In this document: positions 34,138 to 42,544 of the stretch, piece by piece
Numbering within the stretch: position 1 is the first letter of the stretch
Layout of the letters: every line of letters begins with the position of its first letter
Assembly (NCBI RefSeq): GCF_023101665.1
Contig: NZ_CP082161.1
Coordinates: 5,146,001-5,210,000, forward strand
DNA length: 64,000 nucleotides
Direction: 5' to 3'
Origin: Bradyrhizobium sp. 195
GTDB lineage: Bacteria > Pseudomonadota > Alphaproteobacteria > Rhizobiales > Xanthobacteraceae
Made by a program: the position numbers and the translations under genes
The notes under the pieces: generated by a model
Seen by the model: the letters and a program-made list of their open reading frames with translations, nothing else
The model's database searches: none
What the model was told of the DNA's origin: nothing

Positions 34138-34224
34138 CGTCATTGCGAGGAGCTCTTGCGACGAAGCAATCCAGGCTGCCACCGCGGAGGGATTCTGGAT
34201 TGCTTCGCTGCGCTCGCAATGACG
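34138..34224. repeat. Long palindromic repeat (CGTCATTGCGAG family)
   Basis: CGTCATTGCGAG and CTCGCAATGACG pair exactly, and GAAGCAATCCAG faces CTGGATTGCTTC. It lies 24 nt past the mgtE stop. Nearly the same sequence as the element at 30428-30544. Confidence 0.8.
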
Positions 34225-34247
34225 TGGAGAGAGCGTGGCCTCGCCCC

Positions 34248-35669
34248 CTACCTCAGCCCGAACCAGAGCGTCGCAATCCCGAGGAAGGAGAAGAAGCCGA
34301 CGACGTCGGTCACGGTGGTGACGAAGGTGCCGGAGGCCACCGCCGGGTCGGCCCTGACGCGTTCGAGCGCCATCGGGATCAGGATGCCGCCGAGCGCACC
34401 GGCGATGAGGTTGCAGACCATCGCAAGCCCGATGACGATGCCGAGGCCGGGAATCTTGAACCAGGCGACCGCCGCGATGCCCGTGATCACGGCAAAGGCG
34501 AGCCCGTTGATCAGACCGACCAGCGCCTCGCGCATCACCACGCGCCAGGCATTGGAGGAGCCGAGCTCACGCGTCGCCAGCGCCCGCACCGCGACCGTCA
34601 TGGTCTGGGTCGCGGCATTGCCGCCCTGGCTCGCCACGATCGGCGCCAGCACGGCGAGCGCGACCATCTTTTCGAGCTGGCCCTCGAACAGGCCCAGCAC
34701 GGAAGACGCCAGAAAGGCGGTGGCGAGATTGACCAGCAGCCAGTTGAAGCGGCCGCGCGCGATGGTCAGGAAGGTGTCCGACAGCTCTTCGTCGCTGGTG
34801 ACGCCGCCGAGCGCCTTGAGGTCCTCGTCCGCCTCCTCCTCGATGACGTCGACGACGTCGTCGACGGTGATGACGCCGACCAGGCGATCGTGGGTGTCGA
34901 GCACGGGGGCTGCGACGAGATTGTACTTGCCGAACATGCGCGCCACCTCTTCCTGGTCCTCCAGGACGGAGACGCGGCGGCGATCCTCGTCGGTGAGTTC
35001 TGTGAGCGCCACCGGCCGGCGCGCGCGCAGGAGCACGTCGAGCGGCACCGCGCCCTGCCAATGCTGGTCCTTGTCGACGACGTAAATCTCGTAGAAGCGG
35101 TCGGGCAGATCCGGCGTCTCGCGCATATAGTCGATCGCCTGGCCCACGGTGAAGTCCTGGGGCACCGCGATGAACTCGGTCTGCATCCGACGTCCCGCGG
35201 AATTCTCGGGATATAGCAGGCTGCGTTCGAGCGCGACGCGCTCCTTGAGCGGCAGCTTTTCGAGGATCTCCTCCTGCTCGGCCTGGTCGAGGGTCTCGAG
35301 CAGCTCGACCGCGTCGTCGGATTCGAGCTCGCGGACGCCCTCGGCGACCGTCTCCGGCGGCAGTTCCTCCAGGATCTCCTCGCGGACGGCCTCGTCGACC
35401 TCGTTCAGCGCGGAGAAGTCGAAGTCGCGTCCGGTCAGCTCGACCAGGCGGACGCGGTCGTCGGGCTCGAGAGCGCCGATCAGATCGCCGAGATCGGCCT
35501 CGTGCAGCTCGGCGACGCAGGCGCGCAGCGATGCGCTGTCGCCGGCCTCGATCGCATGCGCGATCTCCTCGACGAATTCGTGCCTGATATCGCCGTCTTC
35601 ATTGCGCATCGGCACGTGGTCGAGTACCGAATCCGCGGCGGATCGGGCAACGTCCATATGTTCATCCAT
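34248..35669 (-). CDS. mgtE: Magnesium transporter MgtE
   Basis: 473 aa. Cytosolic N domain of helical repeats (about 20-150: EELPPETVAEGVRELESDDAVELLETLDQAEQEEIL), paired CBS domains (about 155-285: MQTEFIAVPQDFTVGQAIDYM, NLVAAPVLDTHDRLVGVITVDDVVDVIEEE), then five membrane helices with LAVLAPIVASQGGNAATQTMTVAVRALA, the MgtE pore signature. It is a Mg2+ channel gated by cytosolic Mg2+ through the CBS/N domains. ATG 35669 is the family-like start; the frame upstream to 36197 is shadow. Divergent from the first polysaccharide deacetylase. Confidence 0.95.
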   Translation of the reverse strand: MDEHMDVARSAADSVLDHVPMRNEDGDIRHEFVEEIAHAIEAGDSASLRACVAELHEADLGDLIGALEPDDRVRLVELTGRDFDFSALNEVDEAVREEILEELPPETVAEGVRELESDDAVELLETLDQAEQEEILEKLPLKERVALERSLLYPENSAGRRMQTEFIAVPQDFTVGQAIDYMRETPDLPDRFYEIYVVDKDQHWQGAVPLDVLLRARRPVALTELTDEDRRRVSVLEDQEEVARMFGKYNLVAAPVLDTHDRLVGVITVDDVVDVIEEEADEDLKALGGVTSDEELSDTFLTIARGRFNWLLVNLATAFLASSVLGLFEGQLEKMVALAVLAPIVASQGGNAATQTMTVAVRALATRELGSSNAWRVVMREALVGLINGLAFAVITGIAAVAWFKIPGLGIVIGLAMVCNLIAGALGGILIPMALERVRADPAVASGTFVTTVTDVVGFFSFLGIATLWFGLR

Positions 35670-35751
35670 GGCGCGCCTCGCCGTTTGACAGGTTGGATCA
35701 GGTGGTCTGAGCTGACGGTCAGGCAATACCCACAAGCCAACTGCGAGCGCA

Positions 35752-36558
35752 ATGACAAAGATGCTTCGACTGAGGGGGACTTCGATGGCGCTGGGCGTGG
35801 CCCTCGCGGCCCTCGCCGGTATTGCCTCCACTGAAGCCGCCGAGTGCCCGCGCAAGGACGCGCTCGGCACCTCGCGCGTGCTGAGCGTCGATGCCAAGAC
35901 CACGCCGCGCGTGGGCCTGAAGAGCTTTCCGCAGACGCTTGCACTGGCCGATCGCGAGGTGGTGCTGACCTTCGACGACGGGCCGAACCCGCCGACGACG
36001 TCGAAGGTGCTGGCCGCGCTGGCGCAGGAATGCGTGCGCGCGACCTTTTTCCTGATCGGCCTGCACGCCAGCGAGCATCCCGACATGGTCAAGCGCATCG
36101 CCCGCGAAGGCCACACCATCGGCCACCACACCTTCTCGCACCCGTTCATGGCGCGGATCCCGTTCGACAAGGCGAAGAGCGAGATCGACCGCGGCATCGC
36201 GGCCGACGAGCTGGCGCTGCACGGGACGTCGACGACGACGCCCTCGACGCCGTTCTTCCGCTTCCCCTATTTCCAGGGGACGCCGGCGCAGCTCGACCTG
36301 CTGCAGTCGCGCGGCATCGTCGTGTTCGGGGCCGATTTGTGGGCCAGCGACTGGAACGAGATGACGCCTGAGCAGGAATTGAGGCTCGTCACGGAGCGCC
36401 TTGCCGCGAGCGGCAAGGGCATCGTCCTCTTCCACGACCCCAAGGTGCGCACGGCCGCGATCATGCCGGCCTTCCTGCGGTATCTGAGGGAGAACGGTTT
36501 TCGCGTGGTTCACGTCGTACCGGCCGGCGTGCCGCAGAAGAATGCCGATGCGCGCTGA
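35752..36558 (+). CDS. Polysaccharide deacetylase (NodB-homology), paralog 1
   Basis: 268 aa. Signal peptide about 10-30 (ALGVALAALAGIASTEAA). NodB motif 1 VLTFDDGP with D75/D76, motif 2 HHTFSHP (H126-x3-H130) for the metal, then FFRFPYFQG (motif 3) and KGIVLFHDP (motif 5). An exported metal-dependent de-N-acetylase of chitin-like polymers or peptidoglycan. The substrate cannot be read. A closely related gene follows at 36738. Confidence 0.88.
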   Translation: MTKMLRLRGTSMALGVALAALAGIASTEAAECPRKDALGTSRVLSVDAKTTPRVGLKSFPQTLALADREVVLTFDDGPNPPTTSKVLAALAQECVRATFFLIGLHASEHPDMVKRIAREGHTIGHHTFSHPFMARIPFDKAKSEIDRGIAADELALHGTSTTTPSTPFFRFPYFQGTPAQLDLLQSRGIVVFGADLWASDWNEMTPEQELRLVTERLAASGKGIVLFHDPKVRTAAIMPAFLRYLRENGFRVVHVVPAGVPQKNADAR

Positions 36559-36737
36559 TGCCGGAATGTCACGCCGGCGCAAAATGGGGTGATTTGGGCC
36601 CTATTAACACTCTGTTCATGCTACCCCCTGCAAATGGATGGGGACTTTGCGATGGGAAAGGTTCTTTGCGCCTGAACCGTTTCCTGATGTCTCCGACCTA
36701 CTATGGCGGCAAGCGCATATGAGGGCAGACGGGGTTC

Positions 36738-38000
36738 ATGATCGGAAGTAGCGTTGTTTCGCAGACGCGATCGTGGACCGTCCTTTGCCTCGGCGGATTC
36801 CTCGGATTTTCCACCCTCGGATCGCCGGCGGCGCTTGCGGCCGACTGCCCGGGCCACCCCGACGCCATCGGCACGTCCCGCACCCTCGTGGTCGACCCGC
36901 GCGAGCATCCGTTGATCGGCACCATGCAGTACCGCGAGACGCTGCCGCTTAGGGATCATGAAGTCGTCCTGACCTTCGACGACGGTCCGCTGCCGAAATA
37001 TTCCAACCAGGTCCTCAAGATCCTCGACGACGAGTGCATCAAGGCGACCTTCTTCATCATCGGCAACCAGGCCAAGGCGAACCCGGAAGGCGTGCGCAAG
37101 CTGGTGGCGGCGGGCCACACCGTCGGCACGCACAGCATGGACCATCCGCTGACCTTCGACCGGATGCCGGCCGAGAAATTCGAGGCCGAGATCAACGGCG
37201 GCATCGCGTGGACGTCGGCCGCGATGACCGATCCGTCCAAGCTGGCGCCGTTCTTCCGCATTCCCGGCCTGATGCGCGCCGAAGGCGTCGAGCACCATCT
37301 GATCTCGCGCGGCATCCAGGTCTGGAGCGCCGACTTCCCGGCCGACGACTGGCGCCATGTGTCGTCCGACCGCGTCTATCAGCTCGCGATCCAGCGGCTG
37401 GAGGCCAAGGGCAAGGGCATCCTGCTGCTGCACGACATCCAGGCCCGCACCGTGGCGGCGCTGCCGAAGATCATCCGCGACCTCAAGGCGCGCGGCTATC
37501 GCATCGTGCATGTGGTGCCCGCGACCGCCGACCGGCCGGCGACACCGACCAATCCCGTGGAGTGGCTGCTGCATCCGCCGACCGAGACTGTGCCGATCGC
37601 GCGCTGGCCGGCCGTTCCGGGCTTCGTGTTCACGCAGACCAAAACGCTTCCGGCGCCCTCGCTCGCCGACCTCAATGCGCAGACCGAGCATCAGCCGCTG
37701 CTGCCGCGCCGGACCATGGCGCAGGCCAATGTCGCGGCCACCCTGCCCGTGCCCGGCCGCACTCTCTTTGCGATCCCGGAAGGCTCGGTCGAGGTGCTGA
37801 TGTCGACGACATTGTCGCGGCGTGCCGCGACGCGGCTGGCGATGGCGGCCGAGACGCCGCATGCGGCCAAGAACAAGGCCAAGCCGCAGGGACGGCGAAC
37901 GGCACATGCGGCGCAGGCCGCACCGAAGCATGCCGCACAGGCCAAGACGACTGCCTCCCGCCCGACCCGCCTCGCCACCAGCGCGAAGAAACGCGCCTGA
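36738..38000 (+). CDS. Polysaccharide deacetylase (NodB-homology), paralog 2
   Basis: 420 aa. Signal peptide about 12-35. NodB domain with VLTFDDGP (D81/D82), THSMDHP (H132-x3-H136), FFRIPGL and KGILLLHDI. Its first 280 residues are clearly similar to paralog 1 (both begin the mature part with CP and HPDAIGTSR/KDALGTSR). It adds an about 140-residue tail rich in Ala, Lys, Thr and Pro, probably for cell-wall or membrane association. Tandem duplication followed by tail gain is the likely history. Confidence 0.88.
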   Translation: MIGSSVVSQTRSWTVLCLGGFLGFSTLGSPAALAADCPGHPDAIGTSRTLVVDPREHPLIGTMQYRETLPLRDHEVVLTFDDGPLPKYSNQVLKILDDECIKATFFIIGNQAKANPEGVRKLVAAGHTVGTHSMDHPLTFDRMPAEKFEAEINGGIAWTSAAMTDPSKLAPFFRIPGLMRAEGVEHHLISRGIQVWSADFPADDWRHVSSDRVYQLAIQRLEAKGKGILLLHDIQARTVAALPKIIRDLKARGYRIVHVVPATADRPATPTNPVEWLLHPPTETVPIARWPAVPGFVFTQTKTLPAPSLADLNAQTEHQPLLPRRTMAQANVAATLPVPGRTLFAIPEGSVEVLMSTTLSRRAATRLAMAAETPHAAKNKAKPQGRRTAHAAQAAPKHAAQAKTTASRPTRLATSAKKRA

Positions 38001-38003
38001 GTC

Positions 38004-38378
38004 CTACTGCCGCATGATGGCGGCGACGCAGAGCAGCACGATGAGCGCGAGAAAGAACAGGTCCATATAGGACTTGAGCTCGCCGTCGCGCCGCAGCCGC
38101 GCGACGTCGGCGACGACCTGCTTGCGCGCGTTCGTTCCCCCGGAGCCGTCGTTGATCGGGCCCTGAAGGCGCCGCGTCTCGGCTTCCAGTTTCTCGATCT
38201 TCTGGAAGAAGTAGAACGCCCGCAGCGTCGAGGCGGCGCGCATGGCGGCATAGACCAGCACCAGGATCGCGATGATCGCCCGGTTCTGGTATTTCTCCAT
38301 GAAGTTGAGACTGAAATAGACCATCGCCATGAATGCGAAATTGGTCACGAAGCGGTAGACGAAGCTAAGAAAGATCAT
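38004..38378 (-). CDS. Hypothetical membrane protein (124 aa)
   Basis: Three membrane helices: FVYRFVTNFAFMAMVYFSL, RAIIAILVLVYAAMRAAST and the C-terminal YMDLFFLALIVLLCVAAIM. Between the last two is a charged helical stretch (FQKIEKLEAETRRLQ) with coiled-coil character. Convergent to paralog 2 with 3 nt between stop codons, so both ends are shared. Function unknown. Confidence 0.75.
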   Translation of the reverse strand: MIFLSFVYRFVTNFAFMAMVYFSLNFMEKYQNRAIIAILVLVYAAMRAASTLRAFYFFQKIEKLEAETRRLQGPINDGSGGTNARKQVVADVARLRRDGELKSYMDLFFLALIVLLCVAAIMRQ

Positions 38379-38656
38379 GCTGGCTCGAGCCTTGAAGGGG
38401 AAGCGCGATCGAATCGTTGCGATACGGGATCAGGGGCCCAAACCGGAACAGCCGGCCTGGATGCGGTGCAGGCCCGTCTACGCCAAGATTGTTTCAACAA
38501 AGATACTGCAAGTCGCCGCCTTTTAGCCACACGCGGCCATAATGCAAGCTAGAGGACGGCCGTCACCCTGGCCCGCAGCGCGTCCGCAACGGCTCAATGG
38601 TGATTTGGCGGAAGTCGCGATAGACTGGGCGCTGCCGCCACAGCTGGGGTCTGCCG

Positions 38657-38914
38657 ATGCCGAAGAAGGGAATCACCGGCCACGACGACTGGGTTCTGAC
38701 CGAGGCCCTCGCGACCGCCCTGGTCGCGCTGGAGCAGCTCGAGCCAAAGCACCAGCCGAACGCGCATATGGACGACATCCGCAAGATGCTGTCGAACGGC
38801 AAGGAGCCGGCGGCGGTGAGCCTGCACCTCGCCCAGGCCAAATGCCGCCTGTTTCCCGACCTCGACCCGCTGGAGATCTACCGGGAATACGGCATCGGCG
38901 AGGAATATGGCTAG
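38657..38914 (+). CDS. Hypothetical protein (85 aa)
   Basis: 85 aa starting MPKKGITGHDDWVLTEALATALVALEQLE. Mostly helical, with an acidic tail ending IYREYGIGEEYG. Its stop overlaps the stop of the convergent 62-aa gene by 4 nt. Gene-like composition and good frame use support it. No function known. Confidence 0.65.
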   Translation: MPKKGITGHDDWVLTEALATALVALEQLEPKHQPNAHMDDIRKMLSNGKEPAAVSLHLAQAKCRLFPDLDPLEIYREYGIGEEYG

Positions 38915-39099
38915 GGCCCGCCGGCGACGGATCCCGCGATCACCATCGCCAGCGCGCCCAGGTCGATCCTGCCATTGACGATCAGCTCCTCCGAACTGTT
39001 CGCATCGTCCGCGCCTTGAACCTTGAGCGTCTGCGGCCGGTTGGCGGCTTGCCGTTGCAACTCACCAACGATGGCTTCCTTCAGTTTCTCTTCCAGCAT
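38911..39099 (-). CDS. Hypothetical protein (62 aa)
   Basis: 62 aa starting MLEEKLKEAIVGELQRQAANR, with a GGAAG ribosome site ahead of ATG 39099. It ends in a glycine/alanine-rich tail (GALAMVIAGSVAGG). The helix plus small-residue tail could be membrane-associated. Convergent overlap with the 85-aa gene. Function unknown. Confidence 0.6.
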   Translation of the reverse strand: MLEEKLKEAIVGELQRQAANRPQTLKVQGADDANSSEELIVNGRIDLGALAMVIAGSVAGGP

Positions 39100-39181
39100 G
39101 AGGACTTCCTTCAGGTCGGCATTGCGCTCCGATGTCGCGCGTCCCGCTCAACCAAGGCGGAGCCGCGCCCATCGTTCCCCG

Positions 39182-40081
39182 TCAAGCCAGATGCCGCGGC
39201 AGGCTGTGGTGGATCGCACAAGCCGCGACCGCCGCGTGGCCGAACGCGACCGAGATCTGGTGCAGGTCGGTGACGACGTCGCCGATACCGTAGAGCCCGC
39301 GGACCGAGGTACGCTGGTGGTCATCGACTTTCAGATAGCCTTCCCCGACATGCTCGGCCCCCAGCGACACCGCGAGCTGCGAGCGCACCTCGGCGCCCAT
39401 CGCCGGATAGACCGTGTCGAACGGCAGCGTCCGCCCGTCGGCGAAGACAGCCTCGATGCCCCCGCTCCTCCGCCGCAGATGCAGATCGGGCGCGAACACG
39501 ATTTCGACGCCGGCTTCGGTCAGCTCCGGCGTTGCGCCGGCTTCGTCATCCTGGCCGACGGCGAGCAGCGTCACGTCGCGCGAGTAGCCGCGCAGGAACA
39601 GCGCCTTGCCGGCGGCACGGTGCAGCGGGCCTATGACGCCAATGCGTTGGCCGGCCGCCTCGAAGGCGTCGCAGACCGGGCAGTAGCGCAACAACCCGTC
39701 CGCGACCGCAGCGCGCCACTCCCGGAATGGCGGATGGGTATCGACGATGCCGCTGGCCAGAATGACAGTGGCGGCTGCATGCGCATCGCCGTTCCAGCTC
39801 GCCTCGAAACCATGATCGTGCCGCCGCAACGCGGTGACCTCGGCCTCCACGCGCGTGACGGCGAGTTCGTCAAGTTGCGCCGACATGCGGGCAATCAGAT
39901 CCGTGCCTGACAGCCCGTGGACGAAGCCGGGGACGTTGTGGCTGCGCGGGATCAGCGCGGCCCGGCTCGCGCCCGCGTCCACGACGCAGACGCTGCGGCG
40001 GAAGCGCGCCAGATAGACCGCAGCCATCAGACCCGCAGGGCCGCCGCCGACAATCAGGCAATCAAACCGCGCAATGGTCAT
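39182..40081 (-). CDS. Thioredoxin reductase-like FAD/NAD(P) oxidoreductase
   Basis: 299 aa. FAD-binding GGGPAG at 12-17, the redox pair C134-P-V-C137 (RYCPVCDAFEA) in the position of the TrxR active site, NAD(P)-binding GVIGPLHRAAGKAL instead of the usual GGGDSA, and the FAD end GLYGIGDVVTDLHQISVAFGHAA. The altered NADPH loop suggests a different partner or reductant. Its ATG overlaps the stop of the FMN-reductase-like gene by ATGA (40078-40081), so the two are coupled and probably act together. Confidence 0.83.
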   Translation of the reverse strand: MTIARFDCLIVGGGPAGLMAAVYLARFRRSVCVVDAGASRAALIPRSHNVPGFVHGLSGTDLIARMSAQLDELAVTRVEAEVTALRRHDHGFEASWNGDAHAAATVILASGIVDTHPPFREWRAAVADGLLRYCPVCDAFEAAGQRIGVIGPLHRAAGKALFLRGYSRDVTLLAVGQDDEAGATPELTEAGVEIVFAPDLHLRRRSGGIEAVFADGRTLPFDTVYPAMGAEVRSQLAVSLGAEHVGEGYLKVDDHQRTSVRGLYGIGDVVTDLHQISVAFGHAAVAACAIHHSLPRHLA

Positions 40082-41154
40082 TTGGGGTTCGGGTCCTGAA
40101 GACCCTCGCCGGGCTCCTGAAGGCGCCCACTTCTCGCCAGCCGGACGGCGTTGCCGAGCGCGCGCGCTGTGTTCTGCACCTCCTGCTGGAATCCCCTGTC
40201 TTCATCGAGCGCGCTATGCGAAGTGGCGTACGGCTCCATGTAGCCAACATAGCCATCGAGCTCGGCAAAGCGTCCCGCCGAGATCAGCTGCATGTCGGTC
40301 AGCCAGTCCGACAAGGCGCGGCGCACGCCCTCGGCACCGACGGCATCGCCATGAACGACGACGCCGAAATGACGGCCGGCGAGATGGCGCGGATAGCGCC
40401 AGCCCTTCAGCTCCATCGCCTTGGCTTCATCGGCCTTCTTGCCGTGCGTCGAGGTTGGATCGGGATTGCCGCCGTCGGCGCAGACCATGCGATCCATCAT
40501 CGCCTTGAGCCCTGAAGGCACGTGATACCAGTTCACCGGCGTCACGATCAGGATGCCGTGGGCGGCAACCCACAGCGGATAGATCTCGTTCATCCAGTCG
40601 TGGGTCTGCCCCAGCGAATAGTTCGGATAGCAGCTGCATGGCCAATGGCAGAGCGGCATCGCCGTCCCGACGCAGGACTTGCAGGGATAAATGGTCTTGC
40701 CGAATTCAGAGGCGAGGCGTGACAGATCGAGGATGTCGACGGCAAATCCCATCTCTGTGAAGACAGGCTCGGCCAGCTTGACCAGGCGCCAGGTCTTGGA
40801 CATCTCGCCGGGACAGGTGTGCTCGCTGCGGGCCGAACCGTTGATGACGAGGATGCGCGGCGTCTCCTCCGCATCGTCGTGCCGTCGCTGCGCTTCCAGG
40901 ATTTTTGCGCGCGCATCCAGCCAGTCGATGGCGATGTCGTAGTCGGGATCGGAGAAGCCCGCGCCCGCCTTTCGCGTCAGCGGCGCCTTGCGCGAATGGC
41001 TGTAGGCGTCCCAGGCGGCGCCGACGATCGCATCGAGCTCGCGTTGCAGCGGCGCAAAGGCGGGATCGACGAATTGGCTCTTGTAACGCTGCTCGAACTC
41101 TCCGCGCGACAGCTTGACGGGCGGCATCCCCTTGCGAATTTCGGCGTCCGTCAT
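40078..41154 (-). CDS. NADPH-dependent FMN reductase / flavodoxin-like protein
   Basis: 358 aa. The flavodoxin-like fold starts near residue 115 (TPRILVINGSARSEHTCPGEM) with the FMN phosphate loop NGSAR, then IYPCKSCVGTAMPLCHWPCSCYPNYS, rich in cysteine (probable metal or redox site), and ILIVTPVNWYHVPSGLKAMMDRM. The N-terminal 100 residues are helical (an unusual extension compared with WrbA/NQO-type proteins). ATG 41154 follows CGGGAG. The open frame to 41358 is shadow. It is coupled to the TrxR-like gene. Confidence 0.78.
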   Translation of the reverse strand: MTDAEIRKGMPPVKLSRGEFEQRYKSQFVDPAFAPLQRELDAIVGAAWDAYSHSRKAPLTRKAGAGFSDPDYDIAIDWLDARAKILEAQRRHDDAEETPRILVINGSARSEHTCPGEMSKTWRLVKLAEPVFTEMGFAVDILDLSRLASEFGKTIYPCKSCVGTAMPLCHWPCSCYPNYSLGQTHDWMNEIYPLWVAAHGILIVTPVNWYHVPSGLKAMMDRMVCADGGNPDPTSTHGKKADEAKAMELKGWRYPRHLAGRHFGVVVHGDAVGAEGVRRALSDWLTDMQLISAGRFAELDGYVGYMEPYATSHSALDEDRGFQQEVQNTARALGNAVRLARSGRLQEPGEGLQDPNPK

Positions 41155-41216
41155 GCTGGCTCCCGGCGAAGTCGGTATCCGACCAACCCGGTGCACTGCA
41201 CGCGGTTCCTCAACCC

Positions 41217-41417
41217 TTACTGGCGAGCCGCTTCCGGGGGCACATCGAATCGCGCAATCCGCCGGTCCAGTCGCCACAGCTCGATGTGATGGACCAGCAC
41301 GAGCGCGGCGGCTTCCCGCTTGGCCTGCTCGTCGTCGTCGCAGACGAGGTTGATGCATCCGAACACGTGCCCGTCCGGATCGATCTGGAACGCGCGGTAA
41401 TGCTTGAAGCTACGCAT
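41217..41417 (-). CDS. Small hypothetical protein (66 aa)
   Basis: Starts MRSFKHYRAFQIDPDGHVFG, then INLVCDDDEQAKREAAALV and HIELWRLDRRIARFD. This YRAF/GH/CDDD/ELW pattern is one I remember for very common small Rhizobiales proteins of unknown function. Its ATG overlaps the end of the upstream 71-aa gene by 8 nt, so the pair is translated together. GTG 41423 is an alternative start. Confidence 0.78.
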   Translation of the reverse strand: MRSFKHYRAFQIDPDGHVFGCINLVCDDDEQAKREAAALVLVHHIELWRLDRRIARFDVPPEAARQ

Positions 41418-41625
41418 GGTCACCGCCTCGCCTTGGATAGACCGGGGCGCTCAGCCAGTCTGTGAGGTTCGAGGTCATCTCGTTCTGCTTCGCGCGCCGC
41501 AGCAGCGTCTCGCGCTCCTTGCCGGGTGGCAGGCTGCTTGCGCGCTCGCGAGCCTTTTCAGCGAATGCCGCCAACCGCTCCTGGAGCGATTGGGTCTGTT
41601 TCCTGCGGTTTCGTTTTGCGGTCAT
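41410..41625 (-). CDS. Small helical protein, paralog A (71 aa)
   Basis: 71 aa starting MTAKRNRRKQTQSLQERL, then FAEKARERASSLPPGKERE, LLRRAKQNEMTSNLTDWLSAP. The block SLPPG-x-R-x-x-L-L-R-x-A-x-Q-x-E followed by WL-S-P is shared with the 66-aa protein at 42207-42407. Basic N-terminus. Overlaps the 66-aa gene downstream. No function known. Confidence 0.72.
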   Translation of the reverse strand: MTAKRNRRKQTQSLQERLAAFAEKARERASSLPPGKERETLLRRAKQNEMTSNLTDWLSAPVYPRRGGDHA

Positions 41626-41848
41626 TGGACTTTCACAGCGGATTTCGGATGGAAGGAAATCGGCCCCGGCGGGGGATCTGGCCGGGGCCAGTTCTCTGTC
41701 ACTCAGTCGCTTGCCGGTTGAGGCGGCCCAGCCGGCAACGCTGGTAGCTTCCGCCGCAACAGAGGGTTCCAGCATTTCAATAAGTTAACGCCGGCTGATT
41801 TTGCGATCGCGAGCGGGCGTGACGCCCGGTCCGTCGCCTGATTGCGGC

Positions 41849-41874
41849 GGAACCGAAATGCTGATTCGTATGTT
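41849..41874 (+). promoter_or_regulatory. Weak candidate EcfG promoter
   Basis: GGAAC (41849-41853), 17-bp spacer, TGTT (41871-41874) in front of the small basic protein at 41901. It matches GGAAC-N16/17-CGTT except for the first base of the -10 box. It would give a very short leader. Confidence 0.3.
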
Positions 41875-41900
41875 CTTGAAGGACTTGAAGGAGGACCATC

Positions 41901-42185
41901 ATGGCAAAAGCAGCATGGAAGCGCGCGGGCTCACCGATCGGGCGCAAGGGACCGCGCAAGGCAAATCCCGCGTACAAGCGCCGCGCGCGGCAACCGTGGA
42001 CGCCCGCGGACGTGAGCAAGTTGAAGCAGCTCGCGAAAGGCAACACGCCGACCGGCGTCATGAGCATCAAGCTGCAGCGTCCGGTCGCGGCTATTCGCAG
42101 CAAGGCGCAACGCGAGGGGATTTCGCTGCGGCCCGCCAACCGCTCGCCTTACAACCGGCGCAGCAAGACGGCGAAGCGGCGCTAG
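41901..42185 (+). CDS. Small basic SANT/Myb-like protein (94 aa)
   Basis: 94 aa with a GAAGGAGGA ribosome site before ATG 41901. Very basic (about one third K/R), containing RQPWTPADVSKLKQLAKGNTP and MSIKLQRPVAAIRSKAQREG, a helix pattern like SANT/Myb-type DNA-binding repeats. It may bind DNA non-specifically. Convergent to the paralog B gene at 42207. Conserved in Rhizobiales as far as I recall. Confidence 0.75.
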   Translation: MAKAAWKRAGSPIGRKGPRKANPAYKRRARQPWTPADVSKLKQLAKGNTPTGVMSIKLQRPVAAIRSKAQREGISLRPANRSPYNRRSKTAKRR

Positions 42186-42206
42186 CACCGCAGCGTTCAG
42201 CAGACG

Positions 42207-42407
42207 TTAATCCGGTGGCTGCAGGCCCGGCGATCGCAGCCACTCGCTCATCTGAGAGCCAGTTTCCGCCTGACGCGCCTTGCGCAGCATCTCGTCGCGA
42301 GCCGCGCCGGGCGGAAGCAATTTTGCTTCTTCGCGCAGCCGCTCCGCTTCGGCGGCAAGCCGTATCTCCAGCGGATCCATTTGCCTCACTCGACGCCGCA
42401 TCAACAT
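42207..42407 (-). CDS. Small helical protein, paralog B (66 aa)
   Basis: 66 aa starting MLMRRRVRQMDPLEIRLAAE, then AERLREEAKLLPPGAARDEML and RKARQAETGSQMSEWLRSPG. The LPPG...RDEMLRKARQAE...WLRSPG block is homologous to the protein at 41410-41625. AGGGAG lies before ATG 42407. It is the last gene before the insertion sequence. Unknown function. Confidence 0.75.
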   Translation of the reverse strand: MLMRRRVRQMDPLEIRLAAEAERLREEAKLLPPGAARDEMLRKARQAETGSQMSEWLRSPGLQPPD

Positions 42408-42544
42408 GGGGCGTTCTCCCTGATCATTGGGTCGAGCGCTCCGTTGCGTTCTTACCGATTGAGATCATCGCGCAGGCGATGCCTCTACAACATTCCAGAC
42501 ACGGAACGGTTGCTCAGCGCCGTCAGAGAGGGATCGCTTCGCGA

